NCBI GenBank assembly: GCA_036375695.1
Contig: DASVBU010000003.1
Location: 1 to 50,629 of the forward strand
Direction: 5' to 3'
From: ZC4RG35 sp036375695
GTDB lineage: Bacteria; Actinomycetota; Acidimicrobiia; Spongiisociales; ZC4RG35
DNA: 50,629 nt
Shown here: piece after piece, positions 10,343-19,142 of the stretch
How positions within the stretch are numbered: the stretch's first letter is position 1
Layout of the letters: each line of letters begins with the position of its first letter
Notes under the pieces: model-generated
Databases searched by the model: none
Told to the model about the DNA's origin: nothing
Seen by the model: the letters and a program-made list of their open reading frames with translations, nothing else
Program-made: the position numbers and the translations under genes

Positions 10343-10761
10343 ACTGGGTTCTCCTTGTGATTCGAGCGTGCCTGCCTGGCCGGCACGTTGGCCTCCACCC
10401 ACGCGGTGATCTCGTCGAGCGGTGTTCCAGGGGTGAAGATGGCAGCGATCCCGGCCTCCTTCAACTTGGGGATGTCGCCGTCCGGGATCACGCCGCCACC
10501 GAACACCACCGGGTCCGCCTGCCGTCGTCGCAACTCCCCGACCACCTGGGGGAAGAGGGTGTTGTGCGCGCCCGAGAGGGAAGAGAGACCCACGGCGTCG
10601 ACGTCCTCCTGCACAGCGGTCTCGGCGATCTGCGCCGGGGTCTGGTGGAGACCGGAGTAGATCACCTCGTGACCGGCGTCACGAAGGGCGCGGGCGATCA
10701 CCTTCGCACCGCGGTCGTGACCGTCGAGGCCTGGCTTGGCGATGAGGATGCGGCGGGGCAC
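10339..10761 (-). CDS. Methylmalonyl-CoA mutase small subunit (B12-binding domain)
   Basis: This 140-residue protein is a stand-alone cobalamin-binding domain of the methylmalonyl-CoA mutase C-terminal type. The B12 motif DxHxxG is seen as DGHDRG (Asp13, His15, Gly18), followed by VIYSGLHQTP, GLSSLSGAH and FGGGVIP. It would supply the lower axial His to adenosylcobalamin and pair with a separately encoded catalytic subunit that is not in this window. The GTG start at 10761 gives VPRRILIAKPGLDGHDRG; the frame upstream is repeat sequence. It overlaps sucC as TTGA. Confidence 0.9.
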
Positions 10762-10802
10762 TCGAAAGCCAAGGCTAGTAGGGGTTTCCGGGGTGAATTC
10801 TG

Positions 10803-10879
10803 GCGGCCCTTCGGGCCGCGCCCCCACCCCGCCTTCGGCGGTACTCCCCCGCTCCGCTCCCGCTCCACCGGGGGAGAAG
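10803..10879. repeat. GC-rich hairpin repeat, family 1, copy A
   Basis: Three inverted repeats lie in a row between the divergent B12-binding gene and tal. GCGGCCC-TTC-GGGCCGC is at 10803-10819 and CCGCC-TTC-GGCGG at 10829-10841. A larger hairpin has arms CTCCCCCG (10844-10851) and CGGGGGAG (10869-10876) around a GCTCC/CGCTCC-rich loop. The last ~50 bases recur almost unchanged near 14.4 kb and 43.2 kb and, inverted, at 12.0 kb. It reads as an interspersed REP-like element rather than a gene-specific terminator. Confidence 0.75.
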
Positions 10880-10922
10880 TCCGGACGGACTGCTGGCGAG
10901 TGAGAGGGGGTACTCTCGGGGT

Positions 10923-12020
10923 ATGGCTTCGAATTTGCACGGCTTGGCCGCAGCCGGGGTCAGCATCTGGTCGGATCAGATCTCCAGGGCGATGCTCGAG
11001 ACCGGCGAGCTGGCCCGGCGGGTCGAGGCGGACGCCGTCAGCGGGGTCACCTCCAACCCGACGATCTTCGCCAACGCCATCCTCGGCTCCAAGGACTACG
11101 ACGACCAGCTCGAGTCGCTACGCGACGCCGGGAAGAGCCCGGAGGAGATCATCCAGGCCCTGATGAAGGAGGATCTCATCCGCGCCTGTGACGTCCTCCT
11201 CCCCGTGTTCGAGGCCACCGACGGGACCGACGGCTTCGTCTCCGTGGAGGTATCGCCCGAACACGCCTCCGACACCAAGGCCACGATCGACGAAGCCCGC
11301 TATTGGGTGACGGCCGTGGCTCGACCGAATCTCCTGGTCAAGGTGCCCGCCACCAGGGAAGGCGTGCCCGCCATCCGTGCCCTCACCGCAGAGGGGATCT
11401 CGGTCAACGTGACCCTGATCTTCTCCCTCGATCGCTACGACGAGGTCATGGACGCCTACCTCGGTGGTCTCGAGGACCTCGTGGCCGACGGCGGACACCC
11501 CCGGGAGGTCTTCTCCGTGGCGTCGTTCTTCGTGTCACGTTTCGACACCGAGGTGGACAAGCGTCTCGAGGCCATCGGAACCGACGAGGCGCGGTCTCTC
11601 CTCGGCAAGACCGCCGTGGCCAACGCCCGGGTGGCCTACGGCCTCTACCTCGAGCGCTTCGCCTCCGAGCAGTTCGAGGCCCTCGCCTCCAAGGGCGCCC
11701 GGCGCCAGAAGCCGTTGTGGGCGTCGACCTCGACCAAGAACCCCGCGTACTCCGACCTTCTCTACGTGGAGAACCTCGTCGCCCCCGGCACCGTGAACAC
11801 CATGCCGCTGGAGACCATCGACGCCTACCAGGACCACGGTGACCCGGAGCCGGAGCCGTTCACCGATGACGACATCGCCGCCGCCCGGGCCGACCTCGAC
11901 CGGATGGCAGAACTGGGGATCTCCTATCAGGACGTGGTCGACACGCTGGAGCGTGAAGGGGTGGAGAAGTTCACAAAGAGCTGGAGCGAATTGATCGCCT
12001 CTGTTCCCCCCGAGCGCTAG
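10923..12020 (+). CDS. tal: Transaldolase
   Basis: Transaldolase moves a dihydroxyacetone unit from sedoheptulose 7-phosphate to glyceraldehyde 3-phosphate in the non-oxidative pentose phosphate pathway. The 365 residues match the longer actinobacterial type. The Schiff-base lysine is Lys140 in NLLVKVPAT; GVTSNPTIF near the start and QKPLWASTSTKNP, YVENLVAPGTVNTMP near the end are family signatures. The ATG at 10923 is the first in frame and begins MASNLHGLAAAGVSIW. The gene stands alone, flanked on both sides by family 1 repeats. Confidence 0.96.
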   Translation: MASNLHGLAAAGVSIWSDQISRAMLETGELARRVEADAVSGVTSNPTIFANAILGSKDYDDQLESLRDAGKSPEEIIQALMKEDLIRACDVLLPVFEATDGTDGFVSVEVSPEHASDTKATIDEARYWVTAVARPNLLVKVPATREGVPAIRALTAEGISVNVTLIFSLDRYDEVMDAYLGGLEDLVADGGHPREVFSVASFFVSRFDTEVDKRLEAIGTDEARSLLGKTAVANARVAYGLYLERFASEQFEALASKGARRQKPLWASTSTKNPAYSDLLYVENLVAPGTVNTMPLETIDAYQDHGDPEPEPFTDDDIAAARADLDRMAELGISYQDVVDTLEREGVEKFTKSWSELIASVPPER

Positions 12021-12030
12021 CTCAGGGTGC

Positions 12031-12065
12031 TCTCCCCCGTGGAGCGCCAGTGGAAAGGGGGAGTA
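12031..12065. repeat. GC-rich hairpin repeat, family 1, copy B (inverted)
   Basis: TCTCCCCCGTGGAGCG ... GGGGGAGTA is the reverse complement of the core of copies C and D, with a few changes. It sits between the convergent ends of tal and pcrA, where its hairpin (CTCCCCC with GGGGGAG) could also stop transcription from either side. The sequence just after it (12087-12101) carries GCGAGCGAGGCGAGC, reminiscent of the tail of the heptad element in the nuo gaps. Confidence 0.65.
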
Positions 12066-12098
12066 GGGAAGGGCCGGGAGGGGCGCGAGCGAGGCGAG

Positions 12099-14339
12099 CT
12101 AGGCCTTCTCCAGCGGTGCCCAGGTGAGGAGCAGCCGCTTCTTCCCTTGGGTGTCGAAGAGGACCTCGGCCTCCGCCATGTCACCCTCCCCCACGACCTC
12201 GCGCACCGTGCCCAGGCCCCACTTGCCGTGACGGACCCGGTCACCCGGACCGATCTCGGACGGGTCGACCTTGCTGGAGGGGCCGGTGAACGCGGCACGC
12301 TCCGCCTCTGTCCGGGGCTCCTTCACCTTCCTCTTCGAGATCTTGGTGACGAGCTTTTCTGGGACCTCCTGGAGGAATCGTGACGGCGGGTTGTAGCTGG
12401 AGCCGCCGAACAGCATGCGGTTCCACGCCGAGGTCAGGTAGAGACGATCCATGGCCCGGGTGATGCCGACGTAGGCGAGCCGACGCTCCTCCTCCAGCTC
12501 GTCGGGATCGCCGAGCGAGCGCATGTGCGGGAAGACCCCGTCCTCCATGCCGATGATGAACACGACGGGGAACTCGAGGCCCTTTGCGGTGTGAAGGGTC
12601 ATCAGGGTGACCGCCCCGGCGCCCTCGTCCCACTCGTCGATGTCCGCCACCAGGGACGTGGTCTCCAGGAACAGCTCGACCCGGCGCAGGTTGTCGAGGG
12701 TGTCGAACTCCTCGTCGCCGATCACGGCTCCTTCGCTCGAGCTCTCGAACTCGTTGGCGACACCGACCAACTCCTTGAGGTTCTCCACCCTGCCCATCGC
12801 CTCGACGGTTCGCTCCGCCTCCAGGGCCGCCACCAGACCGGTGTCGTCGAGCACCGCCTCCATCGCGGCGACCACGCCACCCTCCTCCGCCTTCTCCCGG
12901 AGCATGTCGATCAGGGCGACGAATTCGAGGACCTGACTCTGGGTGCGTGTTGCGATCTGCGGGATCGCGTCGACCCGGCGCAACGCCTCGAAGAACCCGA
13001 TCCGCTCCGACTGGGCGAACCGGTCGAGATGCGCCAGGGTGGTGGAGCCGATCCCCCGCTTCGGCTCGTTGATGATCCGCTTCACCGACACCTCGTCGGC
13101 CGGGTTCACGATCGTCCGCAGGTAGGCGAGGGCGTCCTTGACCTCTTTGCGGTCGTAGAACTTCACCGACCCCACCACGCTGTACGGGATGCCGCGCCGG
13201 ACGAACACGTCCTCGACGACACGTGACATGGCGTTGGTCCGATAGAAGACGGCGATGTCGGCGAGGTCGTAGCCCTCTTCGCGGAGCTTCTCGATCTCGT
13301 CGACCACGAAGCCCGCCTCGTCGTGTTCGTCCTCCGCCTCGTAGCGGGTGATGGGGACCCCCCGACCCCGGTCCGACCAGAGGTTCTTGGGCGTCCTCCT
13401 GGTGTTCTGGGCGATCACCGCGTTGGCGGCGTCGAGGATGGTCTCCGTGGACCGGTAGTTCTGCTCGAGGACGATGACCCGGGCGTCGGGGTAGTCCTTC
13501 TCGAAGTCCCGGATGTTGCGGATGTCGGCGCCGCGGAACCGGTAGATGGACTGGTCGGAGTCCCCGACCACGCACAGGTTGCGGTGTCTGGCGGTGAGTT
13601 GTTGCACCAGCTGGTACTGGGCGCGGTTGGTGTCCTGGTACTCGTCGACCAGGACGTACCGGAAGCGGTTCTGGTAGGTCTCGAGCACGTCGGGGAAGGC
13701 GGCGAAGAGCTCGACCGTGATCATCAGCAGGTCGTCGAAGTCCATGGCCGATGCGGCCAGGAGCCGCTGCTGATAGAGCCGGTACACGTCGGCGACCTGC
13801 TCGTGATAGAAACCCTCGCCCTGGTCGGCGAAGGACTCGTAGTCGACGAGCTCGTTCTTCGCCTTGGAGATGATCCCCTTCATCGCCTTCTCGGGGAATC
13901 GCTTCGGGTCGAGGTCCAGGTCACGCAGGACGAGCTTGATGAGACGCAGCGAGTCGGCGTCGTCGTAGATGGAGAAGCCGGAGCGGTAACCGAGACGGGA
14001 GGCCTCACGGCGGAGGATCCGGACACACGCCGAGTGGAAGGTGCTCACCCACATCCGCTTGGAGACACCACCACCGATGAGAGCGGCGACCCGCTGCTTC
14101 ATCTCGTCGGCCGCCTTGTTGGTGAACGTGATGGCCAGGATCGAGTCGGGCGCCACCTGGTGGTCGCGGATCAGGTGGGCGATCCGATAGGTGAGCACCC
14201 TGGTCTTCCCCGAGCCGGCGCCCGCCACCACGAGGACCGGACCCTCGGTGGCGGCAACCGCCTCCCGTTGCGAGGGGTTGAGGTCGGCGAACAGTGGGGT
14301 GTCGGCCGGTACGTCGTCGGTGAGCCACTCGGCCTGCAT
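12099..14339 (-). CDS. pcrA: ATP-dependent DNA helicase PcrA/UvrD
   Basis: This superfamily 1A 3'-5' helicase acts in repair and replication-fork rescue. It is 746 residues long from the chosen start. Motifs in order are NPSQREAVAA (Q motif), AGAGSGKTR (Walker A, residues 40-46), AITFTNKAADEMK, VDEYQDTN (Walker B), VVGDSDQSIYRFRGAD, LEQNYRST, LMTLHTAKGLEFPVVF and EERRLAYVGITRA. The end (DRVRHGKWGLGTVREV) is the Tudor-like tail of PcrA/UvrD. The frame is open to 14447, but its first codons are repeat copy C (MERQRNGG...), so I use the ATG at 14339 (MQAEWLTDDV). Confidence 0.95.
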   Translation of the reverse strand: MQAEWLTDDVPADTPLFADLNPSQREAVAATEGPVLVVAGAGSGKTRVLTYRIAHLIRDHQVAPDSILAITFTNKAADEMKQRVAALIGGGVSKRMWVSTFHSACVRILRREASRLGYRSGFSIYDDADSLRLIKLVLRDLDLDPKRFPEKAMKGIISKAKNELVDYESFADQGEGFYHEQVADVYRLYQQRLLAASAMDFDDLLMITVELFAAFPDVLETYQNRFRYVLVDEYQDTNRAQYQLVQQLTARHRNLCVVGDSDQSIYRFRGADIRNIRDFEKDYPDARVIVLEQNYRSTETILDAANAVIAQNTRRTPKNLWSDRGRGVPITRYEAEDEHDEAGFVVDEIEKLREEGYDLADIAVFYRTNAMSRVVEDVFVRRGIPYSVVGSVKFYDRKEVKDALAYLRTIVNPADEVSVKRIINEPKRGIGSTTLAHLDRFAQSERIGFFEALRRVDAIPQIATRTQSQVLEFVALIDMLREKAEEGGVVAAMEAVLDDTGLVAALEAERTVEAMGRVENLKELVGVANEFESSSEGAVIGDEEFDTLDNLRRVELFLETTSLVADIDEWDEGAGAVTLMTLHTAKGLEFPVVFIIGMEDGVFPHMRSLGDPDELEEERRLAYVGITRAMDRLYLTSAWNRMLFGGSSYNPPSRFLQEVPEKLVTKISKRKVKEPRTEAERAAFTGPSSKVDPSEIGPGDRVRHGKWGLGTVREVVGEGDMAEAEVLFDTQGKKRLLLTWAPLEKA

Positions 14340-14409
14340 CTGGGCCGATCGTAGTGAGAGCCGGAGACTGATCTTCAGTACTGCCCGAACGGGTTCGCCA
14401 CCCCCCTCC

Positions 14410-14455
14410 CCCCTTCGGGGTACTCCCCCGTTCCGCTGCCGCTCCACGGGGGAGA
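14410..14455. repeat. GC-rich hairpin repeat, family 1, copy C
   Basis: CCCC-TTC-GGGG (14410-14420) is followed by TACTCCCCCGTTCCGC ... CCACGGGGGAGA. The core from TACTCCCCCG to CGGGGGAGA is identical to copy D near 43.2 kb. It lies between the histidine kinase stop and the pcrA start, both on the minus strand. Read on the minus strand it extends the pcrA frame with a spurious N-terminus. Confidence 0.75.
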
Positions 14456-14494
14456 CATCGCCAGCGGTTCAGGACGGATTCACCGCCACGGGAC

Positions 14495-15376
14495 TCACAC
14501 AGGCATCTCGACGACGCCGATGGCTTCGACGTCGGCGCCCTGCTCGTCGCCGGTGGTCGCCGGTCGACGGAGGGGCAGCGAATAGCAGAAGCGGGCACCC
14601 GTCGGGAAGCGCCGCTCGTACCACACGTCGCCACCCATGAACCGGGCGAGGCGACGAGCGATGGGGAGGCCGAGCCCGATGCCGGTGGCCTCGCGTGCGT
14701 CTCCCTTGGACAGCTGTTCGAAGTTCTCGAAGACCTTCAGGGAGTCTTCGTCGCCGAGACCGGGGCCGTTGTCGGAGATGATCACCGTGTACTGGTCACC
14801 GACCACGAAGCCCTCGACCATTATCTGGTCGCCGCCGTATTTCCGGGCGTTCTCCATGAGGTTGCGCACGATCTGTTGGACGCGACGGCGATCGGCGTAC
14901 ACCCGGACGCCGTCCGGCAGTGAGACCAACGACGTCTTCCGGCCTCCGTTGGGGAACACCATCTGCGCCACGTCCTCGATCAGGTCGCCCAGGTCGAACA
15001 GCTCCGGGTCGAGGCGGAGCCGATTCGCCTCCAGCCGCGGGATGACGAGCACGTCCTCCACCAGGTCACCGAGGTAGATGGCCTGCTTGTTGATGATGTT
15101 GAGGAACTCGTCGACCTCCTCTTCGGGAAGGTCACGCCAGGACTCGACGAGAGTCTCGGCGAACCCGGCGATGGAGGTCAGGGGGGTGCGGAGCTCGTGG
15201 CTCACCATGGCGACGAAGTCGTTCTTGATGGTGTGGGCCTCTTCCGAGAGGCGGATCGCCTCCCGCTCGCGCTCCCTACCCTGGGCGGTGATACGCCAAG
15301 CCCAGATGACCGCCGCCACCCCGATCACGGGTGCGGCGTACTGGAGTATCGCGACCCAGCTACTCAGATCCGGCAT
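14495..15376 (-). CDS. Membrane sensor histidine kinase
   Basis: This 293-residue kinase has one N-terminal membrane helix (ILQYAAPVIGVAAVIWAW), a short linker, a HisKA dimerisation domain with phospho-accepting His60 (VSHELRTPL) and an ATPase domain: N box NLMENARKYG, then DNGPGLGDED and GIGLGLPIARRL. There is no extracytoplasmic sensing domain and no response regulator gene beside it, so its partner is unknown. The architecture resembles the C-terminal half of the GAF kinase at 26.8-28.5 kb. It lies about 70 bases after the CheA-like gene on the same strand. Confidence 0.9.
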   Translation of the reverse strand: MPDLSSWVAILQYAAPVIGVAAVIWAWRITAQGREREREAIRLSEEAHTIKNDFVAMVSHELRTPLTSIAGFAETLVESWRDLPEEEVDEFLNIINKQAIYLGDLVEDVLVIPRLEANRLRLDPELFDLGDLIEDVAQMVFPNGGRKTSLVSLPDGVRVYADRRRVQQIVRNLMENARKYGGDQIMVEGFVVGDQYTVIISDNGPGLGDEDSLKVFENFEQLSKGDAREATGIGLGLPIARRLARFMGGDVWYERRFPTGARFCYSLPLRRPATTGDEQGADVEAIGVVEMPV

Positions 15377-15445
15377 GCCTGTTGGTTTATCGACGCCTCC
15401 TCGAGCGCTCTGAAGTCACGCTTCGGATGTGGCGAGTACTGGCCG

Positions 15446-17443
15446 TCAGGCGGAGTCCGCGGCATCCATGCCGAGGAGGCGTCGCAGGGTCTGGGTGAGG
15501 ACACCCTGACGGAGGTCGAACTTGTCCAGATAGGCATCGACACCGGCGTCCCAGGCCGCCCGCTTCTCCTCCTCGGTGGCCACGCCCGAGACCATCACGA
15601 TGGGCACCCGGATCTCGGCGGCGCGCATGGCGCGCACCAGCTCGACGCCGTTGGACCGAGGCATCGAGTAGTCGACGACCAATGCGTCGAAGCCGCTGGT
15701 GGCCATGGCCAGGACCGCCTCCCTGGCGCCGGCCGCCACCTCGACATCGAAGCCGGCGCCGGCCAGGGTCGCCGAGAGGAGCTGACGGACCCCGGCTGAG
15801 TCGTCGACCACGAGGACGCGGGGCCGATCGGAGAGGGCACGGGGCCGCTGCCGCGCCACCACCCCGAGGAAATTCGGGTCGAGCACGACCAGGACCTGCC
15901 CACCGCCCAGCATGGCCGCACCGGTCACATGGCTCGCACCTTCCAGGATGGGCCCGAGGCTCTTCACCGCCACCCGCCGCCGATCGACGATCTCGCTCAC
16001 GGTGACCGCGACCAGCCCGGCGCGGGTGCTCACGATGAGCAGCTCCGACTCGTCGTCCGGCTGCTCGGCGCCGACCGCCACGGCAAGGGAAATACAGGGG
16101 ATCGACGTCGACCGGAACGAAACGGTCTTGCCTACACCGTTCATGGTCAGCTCGGCTGCGGGAAGGGGCATCGAGGCCTCGACGGCCGCCTCCGGAATGC
16201 CCCAGAACTGGTCGCCCACGGCGACGACCACCACGTTCTGGAGCACCAGGGACAAGGGGAGGACCATCGTCGCCGTCGTGCCCACGCCACGCTGCGACGA
16301 GATGTGGATCGCTCCGCGGACCTTCTCCACTGCCTCCCTGGCCAGCGGGAGACCGTCGCCGTCGCCGGAGAACTCGGTCCGCTCGGTCCGGGTGGTGAAT
16401 CCGTAGTGGAACAGGATCGGCGAGAGATCGGGGGGCATGACCGGGATGCCCTTCTCGTCGGCGACCTCGGCCACGCGGTCCCAGTCGATGCCGGCGCCAT
16501 CGTCTGAGATCGACACCTCGACCCTGAGATCCTCGACCACTGCGGACACCTTGATGGTGCCGGTCGCAGGCTTTCCGAGAGCGACCCGCTCGTCAGGCGG
16601 CTCGATGCCGTGGTCGACTGCGTTGACCAGGAGGTGGCGGAGCGGTTCGCGGATCAGGTCGACGATCTGCCGGTCGATCTGGATGTCCAGACCGTCGATC
16701 TCGATGCGGACGTCCTTTCCCATCCGCCGTCCCAGGTAACGCACGAACTGCGGGAAGGTGGCCACCGCGTCGGCGAACGGGACGTTGGCCAGGGCCACCG
16801 CCTGGTTCTGGACGTCCTGGATCGACTCGGACAGCTTCTGGAGTTGCTTGCGGAACGTCTTGCGGAAGACGGCCGGGTCGGCCCCCTCGATCGACACCAG
16901 GGAGAGATCGGCGAGGGCGTCGACATCGAGGGCGACCTCGACGATGCGATTGATCAGCTGGTACAGGTGAGCCGTGTCGACCCTGGTGGCGTCGCCGAGC
17001 ACGGCGCCGGTCATCGACGTGAGCAGGCCGCCGAGGCTGGCGTCCGGCGGGCGCAGCGCCCTCAACTCGGGCGTGACCGCGGCGGCGGAGCCTTCCATGC
17101 GGGCGACGGCCTCGCTCAGGGCTGCGTCGTCCCCCGATTCGAACGCTCCCGGGAGCCGACCCGCGGTCGCCTCCATGGCGACGATCGTGGCATCGGACGG
17201 GGTCTCGCCGTCGAGCACGCGACGCCAGAGCCGCTCCAGGGCGGCGCCTGCCTGGGAGATCGTGTCGCGTCCGAGCAGGCCGGCAGAGCCCTTGATGGTG
17301 TGGGCGTCGCGGACCAGATCGGAGACCTCTTCGAGGGAGAGCCTCCCGGCGAGGAGCTCCCGTGCGCCCATGACGAGACGCCGCGAGCGCTCCTCGAGCT
17401 CCTCGCGGAAGATCCTCGTCAGTTCCGGTGTGTCGATCTCCAA
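15446..17443 (-). CDS. CheA-type hybrid histidine kinase with C-terminal receiver domain
   Basis: This 665-residue protein carries, in order, an HPt domain with phospho-His48 (DAHTIKGSAGLLG), a dimerisation region (~155-215), a CheA-type ATPase domain (HLLVNAVDHG with Asn274; SDDGAGID 313-320; GDGDGLPLA), a CheW-like domain (~395-535) and a receiver domain (LVVDDSAG; phospho-Asp591 in VVDYSMP). This order matches CheA/FrzE/PilL-type hybrids without a P2 domain. No cheW, cheY, cheR, cheB, receptor, flagellar or pilus gene is in the window. The start is TTG at 17443, with GGGGTGA about 8 bases upstream. Confidence 0.9.
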   Translation of the reverse strand: MEIDTPELTRIFREELEERSRRLVMGARELLAGRLSLEEVSDLVRDAHTIKGSAGLLGRDTISQAGAALERLWRRVLDGETPSDATIVAMEATAGRLPGAFESGDDAALSEAVARMEGSAAAVTPELRALRPPDASLGGLLTSMTGAVLGDATRVDTAHLYQLINRIVEVALDVDALADLSLVSIEGADPAVFRKTFRKQLQKLSESIQDVQNQAVALANVPFADAVATFPQFVRYLGRRMGKDVRIEIDGLDIQIDRQIVDLIREPLRHLLVNAVDHGIEPPDERVALGKPATGTIKVSAVVEDLRVEVSISDDGAGIDWDRVAEVADEKGIPVMPPDLSPILFHYGFTTRTERTEFSGDGDGLPLAREAVEKVRGAIHISSQRGVGTTATMVLPLSLVLQNVVVVAVGDQFWGIPEAAVEASMPLPAAELTMNGVGKTVSFRSTSIPCISLAVAVGAEQPDDESELLIVSTRAGLVAVTVSEIVDRRRVAVKSLGPILEGASHVTGAAMLGGGQVLVVLDPNFLGVVARQRPRALSDRPRVLVVDDSAGVRQLLSATLAGAGFDVEVAAGAREAVLAMATSGFDALVVDYSMPRSNGVELVRAMRAAEIRVPIVMVSGVATEEEKRAAWDAGVDAYLDKFDLRQGVLTQTLRRLLGMDAADSA

Positions 17444-17518
17444 GAGAAAATCACCCCTGCCTGCGTAAACATCGGCAGCCTCGGGTACGGGCTGTACCCG
17501 CCTTCAGGCCCAAACCCG

Positions 17519-18994
17519 CTAGTCGCCGAGGTCGAAGGGCCTCAGATCGATGGCCTCGGCGAACGCATCGTCGTGCGTCGCCACCACCACTGCCCCAGGG
17601 TACGAGGCGAGTGCGGCCTCCAAACGCTCCACCGACGGGAGGTCGAGATGGTTGGTGGGCTCGTCGAGGAGCACCATCCACGCCTGCCGGCCGAGGCCGA
17701 GCGCCATGGCAACCTTCCTGGCTTCTCCCGGTGAGGGGCTGTTCGATGCGAGCAGCACGTCGGGGTCGACCCCGAGAGCGGCCACGACGGCGAGAACCCT
17801 TCCCCGCTGCCCACGGCCGAGTGAGCGCACCGACCCCATCGACTCGGCCACCATCTCCGGCGTCAGCTCCTGAGGCAGCACCAGCATCCGCTCCGCGGCG
17901 ATGCCGGCGTTGGCCACCAGCGATCGGAGCAAGGTCGTCTTGCCGATCCCGTTGGGCCCCCGTAGCCAGATCCGGTCGGAGCGCTCCACGGTGATGGCGA
18001 CGTGCTCGGCGACGAGGTGCCCGCCGGCGTAAAGGGGCCCGGTATGCGTGGTCAGGATCCGCTTGGGAGACGGGGCGAAGTCGATGAAGAGGTCACGCCC
18101 GACCTCGCCACGGACCTCGACCGCCGCCAGCCTCTCCCTGGCGCGCTCGGCCCTCTTGGCAGCGGTGGAGAGGAGTTTCCCTGCCGCCTTCTCCCCTTCC
18201 CGGTGCTTCGCCTGCCGCGCCGCAGATCGGGCGTCGATGTCCTTGAACGAGCTGGTGTTGTTCTTGCGCCGGAACGCAGCACGCTTCTGCTCGTTGATCC
18301 GCCGCTGCTCGACGAGGAACCGCTGGGCCCTGCGCGCCTCTTCCTTGAGCCGCTCCCGCTCCGCAGCCTGCTCCGCCTCCTCGGCGGTCCAGGCCGCCTT
18401 CGCCGCTTCGTAGGCGCCGTTCCAGAGCGTGACCCGGCCGTGGTCGAGCCGGAGGGTCCTGTTGGTCAGGCCTTCCAGGAGCGATCGGTCGTGGGAGACC
18501 ACCAGGCCGACACCCCGGAACCGGTCCAGCTCCCCGATCAGCAGGTCGCGCCCTGCGCCGTCGAGATGATTTGTGGGCTCATCGAGCAGGAGGACGTCGG
18601 GCCGGCGGCTCAGGGCTGCCCCGATCTGCCAACGCTTTCGCTCCCCCGGTGACAGCGTCGGCCACCGGGTCAGGTCGGCCGGATCGAGATCCAATCGGCC
18701 GCGCATGGCGATGTCGTGGCCGTCCAGGGACGCGGCGAACCGCTCGATGTCGGTCGAAAGCCCGTCCACGGTCTGCGGGCACGAGACGACCACTGCATCG
18801 GCCGGGTCGATCAGGACCCTTCCCCGACTCGGCGCCAACTCCCCGGCGACCAACGCCAGCAGGGTGGTCTTTCCCGACCCGTTGGCTCCGACGACGCCGG
18901 TCCAGCCCGGGCCGATGTGGGCGTCGGCGTCGACGATGACGTCGACCGCGAGTGAATAGCGGAAGTGGAGATGGTTGAGATGGATGGCAGGCAT
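17519..18994 (-). CDS. ABC-F family ATPase (ribosome-associated type)
   Basis: This 491-residue protein has two ATP-binding cassettes and no membrane segments. Cassette 1: Walker A GANGSGKT (36-43), signature LSPGERKRW, Walker B VLLLDEPTNHLDG. Cassette 2: Walker A GPNGIGKT, signature PSPGEARKV, Walker B MVLLDEPTNHLDL. A basic, coiled linker of ~70 residues between them (EEAEQAAERERLKEEARRAQ) matches the ABC-F tRNA-interaction motif region. Members act on the ribosome in translation or antibiotic resistance; which one applies here is not decidable. ATG at 18994 with GAGGAG 9 bases upstream. Confidence 0.88.
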   Translation of the reverse strand: MPAIHLNHLHFRYSLAVDVIVDADAHIGPGWTGVVGANGSGKTTLLALVAGELAPSRGRVLIDPADAVVVSCPQTVDGLSTDIERFAASLDGHDIAMRGRLDLDPADLTRWPTLSPGERKRWQIGAALSRRPDVLLLDEPTNHLDGAGRDLLIGELDRFRGVGLVVSHDRSLLEGLTNRTLRLDHGRVTLWNGAYEAAKAAWTAEEAEQAAERERLKEEARRAQRFLVEQRRINEQKRAAFRRKNNTSSFKDIDARSAARQAKHREGEKAAGKLLSTAAKRAERARERLAAVEVRGEVGRDLFIDFAPSPKRILTTHTGPLYAGGHLVAEHVAITVERSDRIWLRGPNGIGKTTLLRSLVANAGIAAERMLVLPQELTPEMVAESMGSVRSLGRGQRGRVLAVVAALGVDPDVLLASNSPSPGEARKVAMALGLGRQAWMVLLDEPTNHLDLPSVERLEAALASYPGAVVVATHDDAFAEAIDLRPFDLGD

Positions 18995-19142
18995 GACGGA
19001 TCGCTCCTCGAAGGATCGAGACCTGGGCCGCTAGAGGCCCATGGAAACTTTCAGTTCGAGCAGATCCGGCGCATACACCCCTTCGGGTCGATCGCATCAT
19101 GGTATCGGGGATGGTCCCCCGACTCCGGGCAGTTTCCGGGCG
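18995..19142 (-). promoter_or_regulatory. Leader region of the ABC-F gene with a possible 7-codon uORF
   Basis: On the minus strand this gap holds a tiny ORF, MRRICSN then stop (19074 to 19051), with AAGGGG just upstream. Next comes a 6-bp hairpin, TGGGCC-TCTAGC-GGCCCA (19041 to 19024), and then a small hairpin CTCGA-TCCT-TCGAG (19020 to 19007) that overlaps the GAGGAG ribosome site of the ABC-F gene. Many antibiotic-responsive ABC-F genes have leader ORFs plus hairpins. This layout resembles that, but there is no clear terminator, so the call is tentative. Confidence 0.3.
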
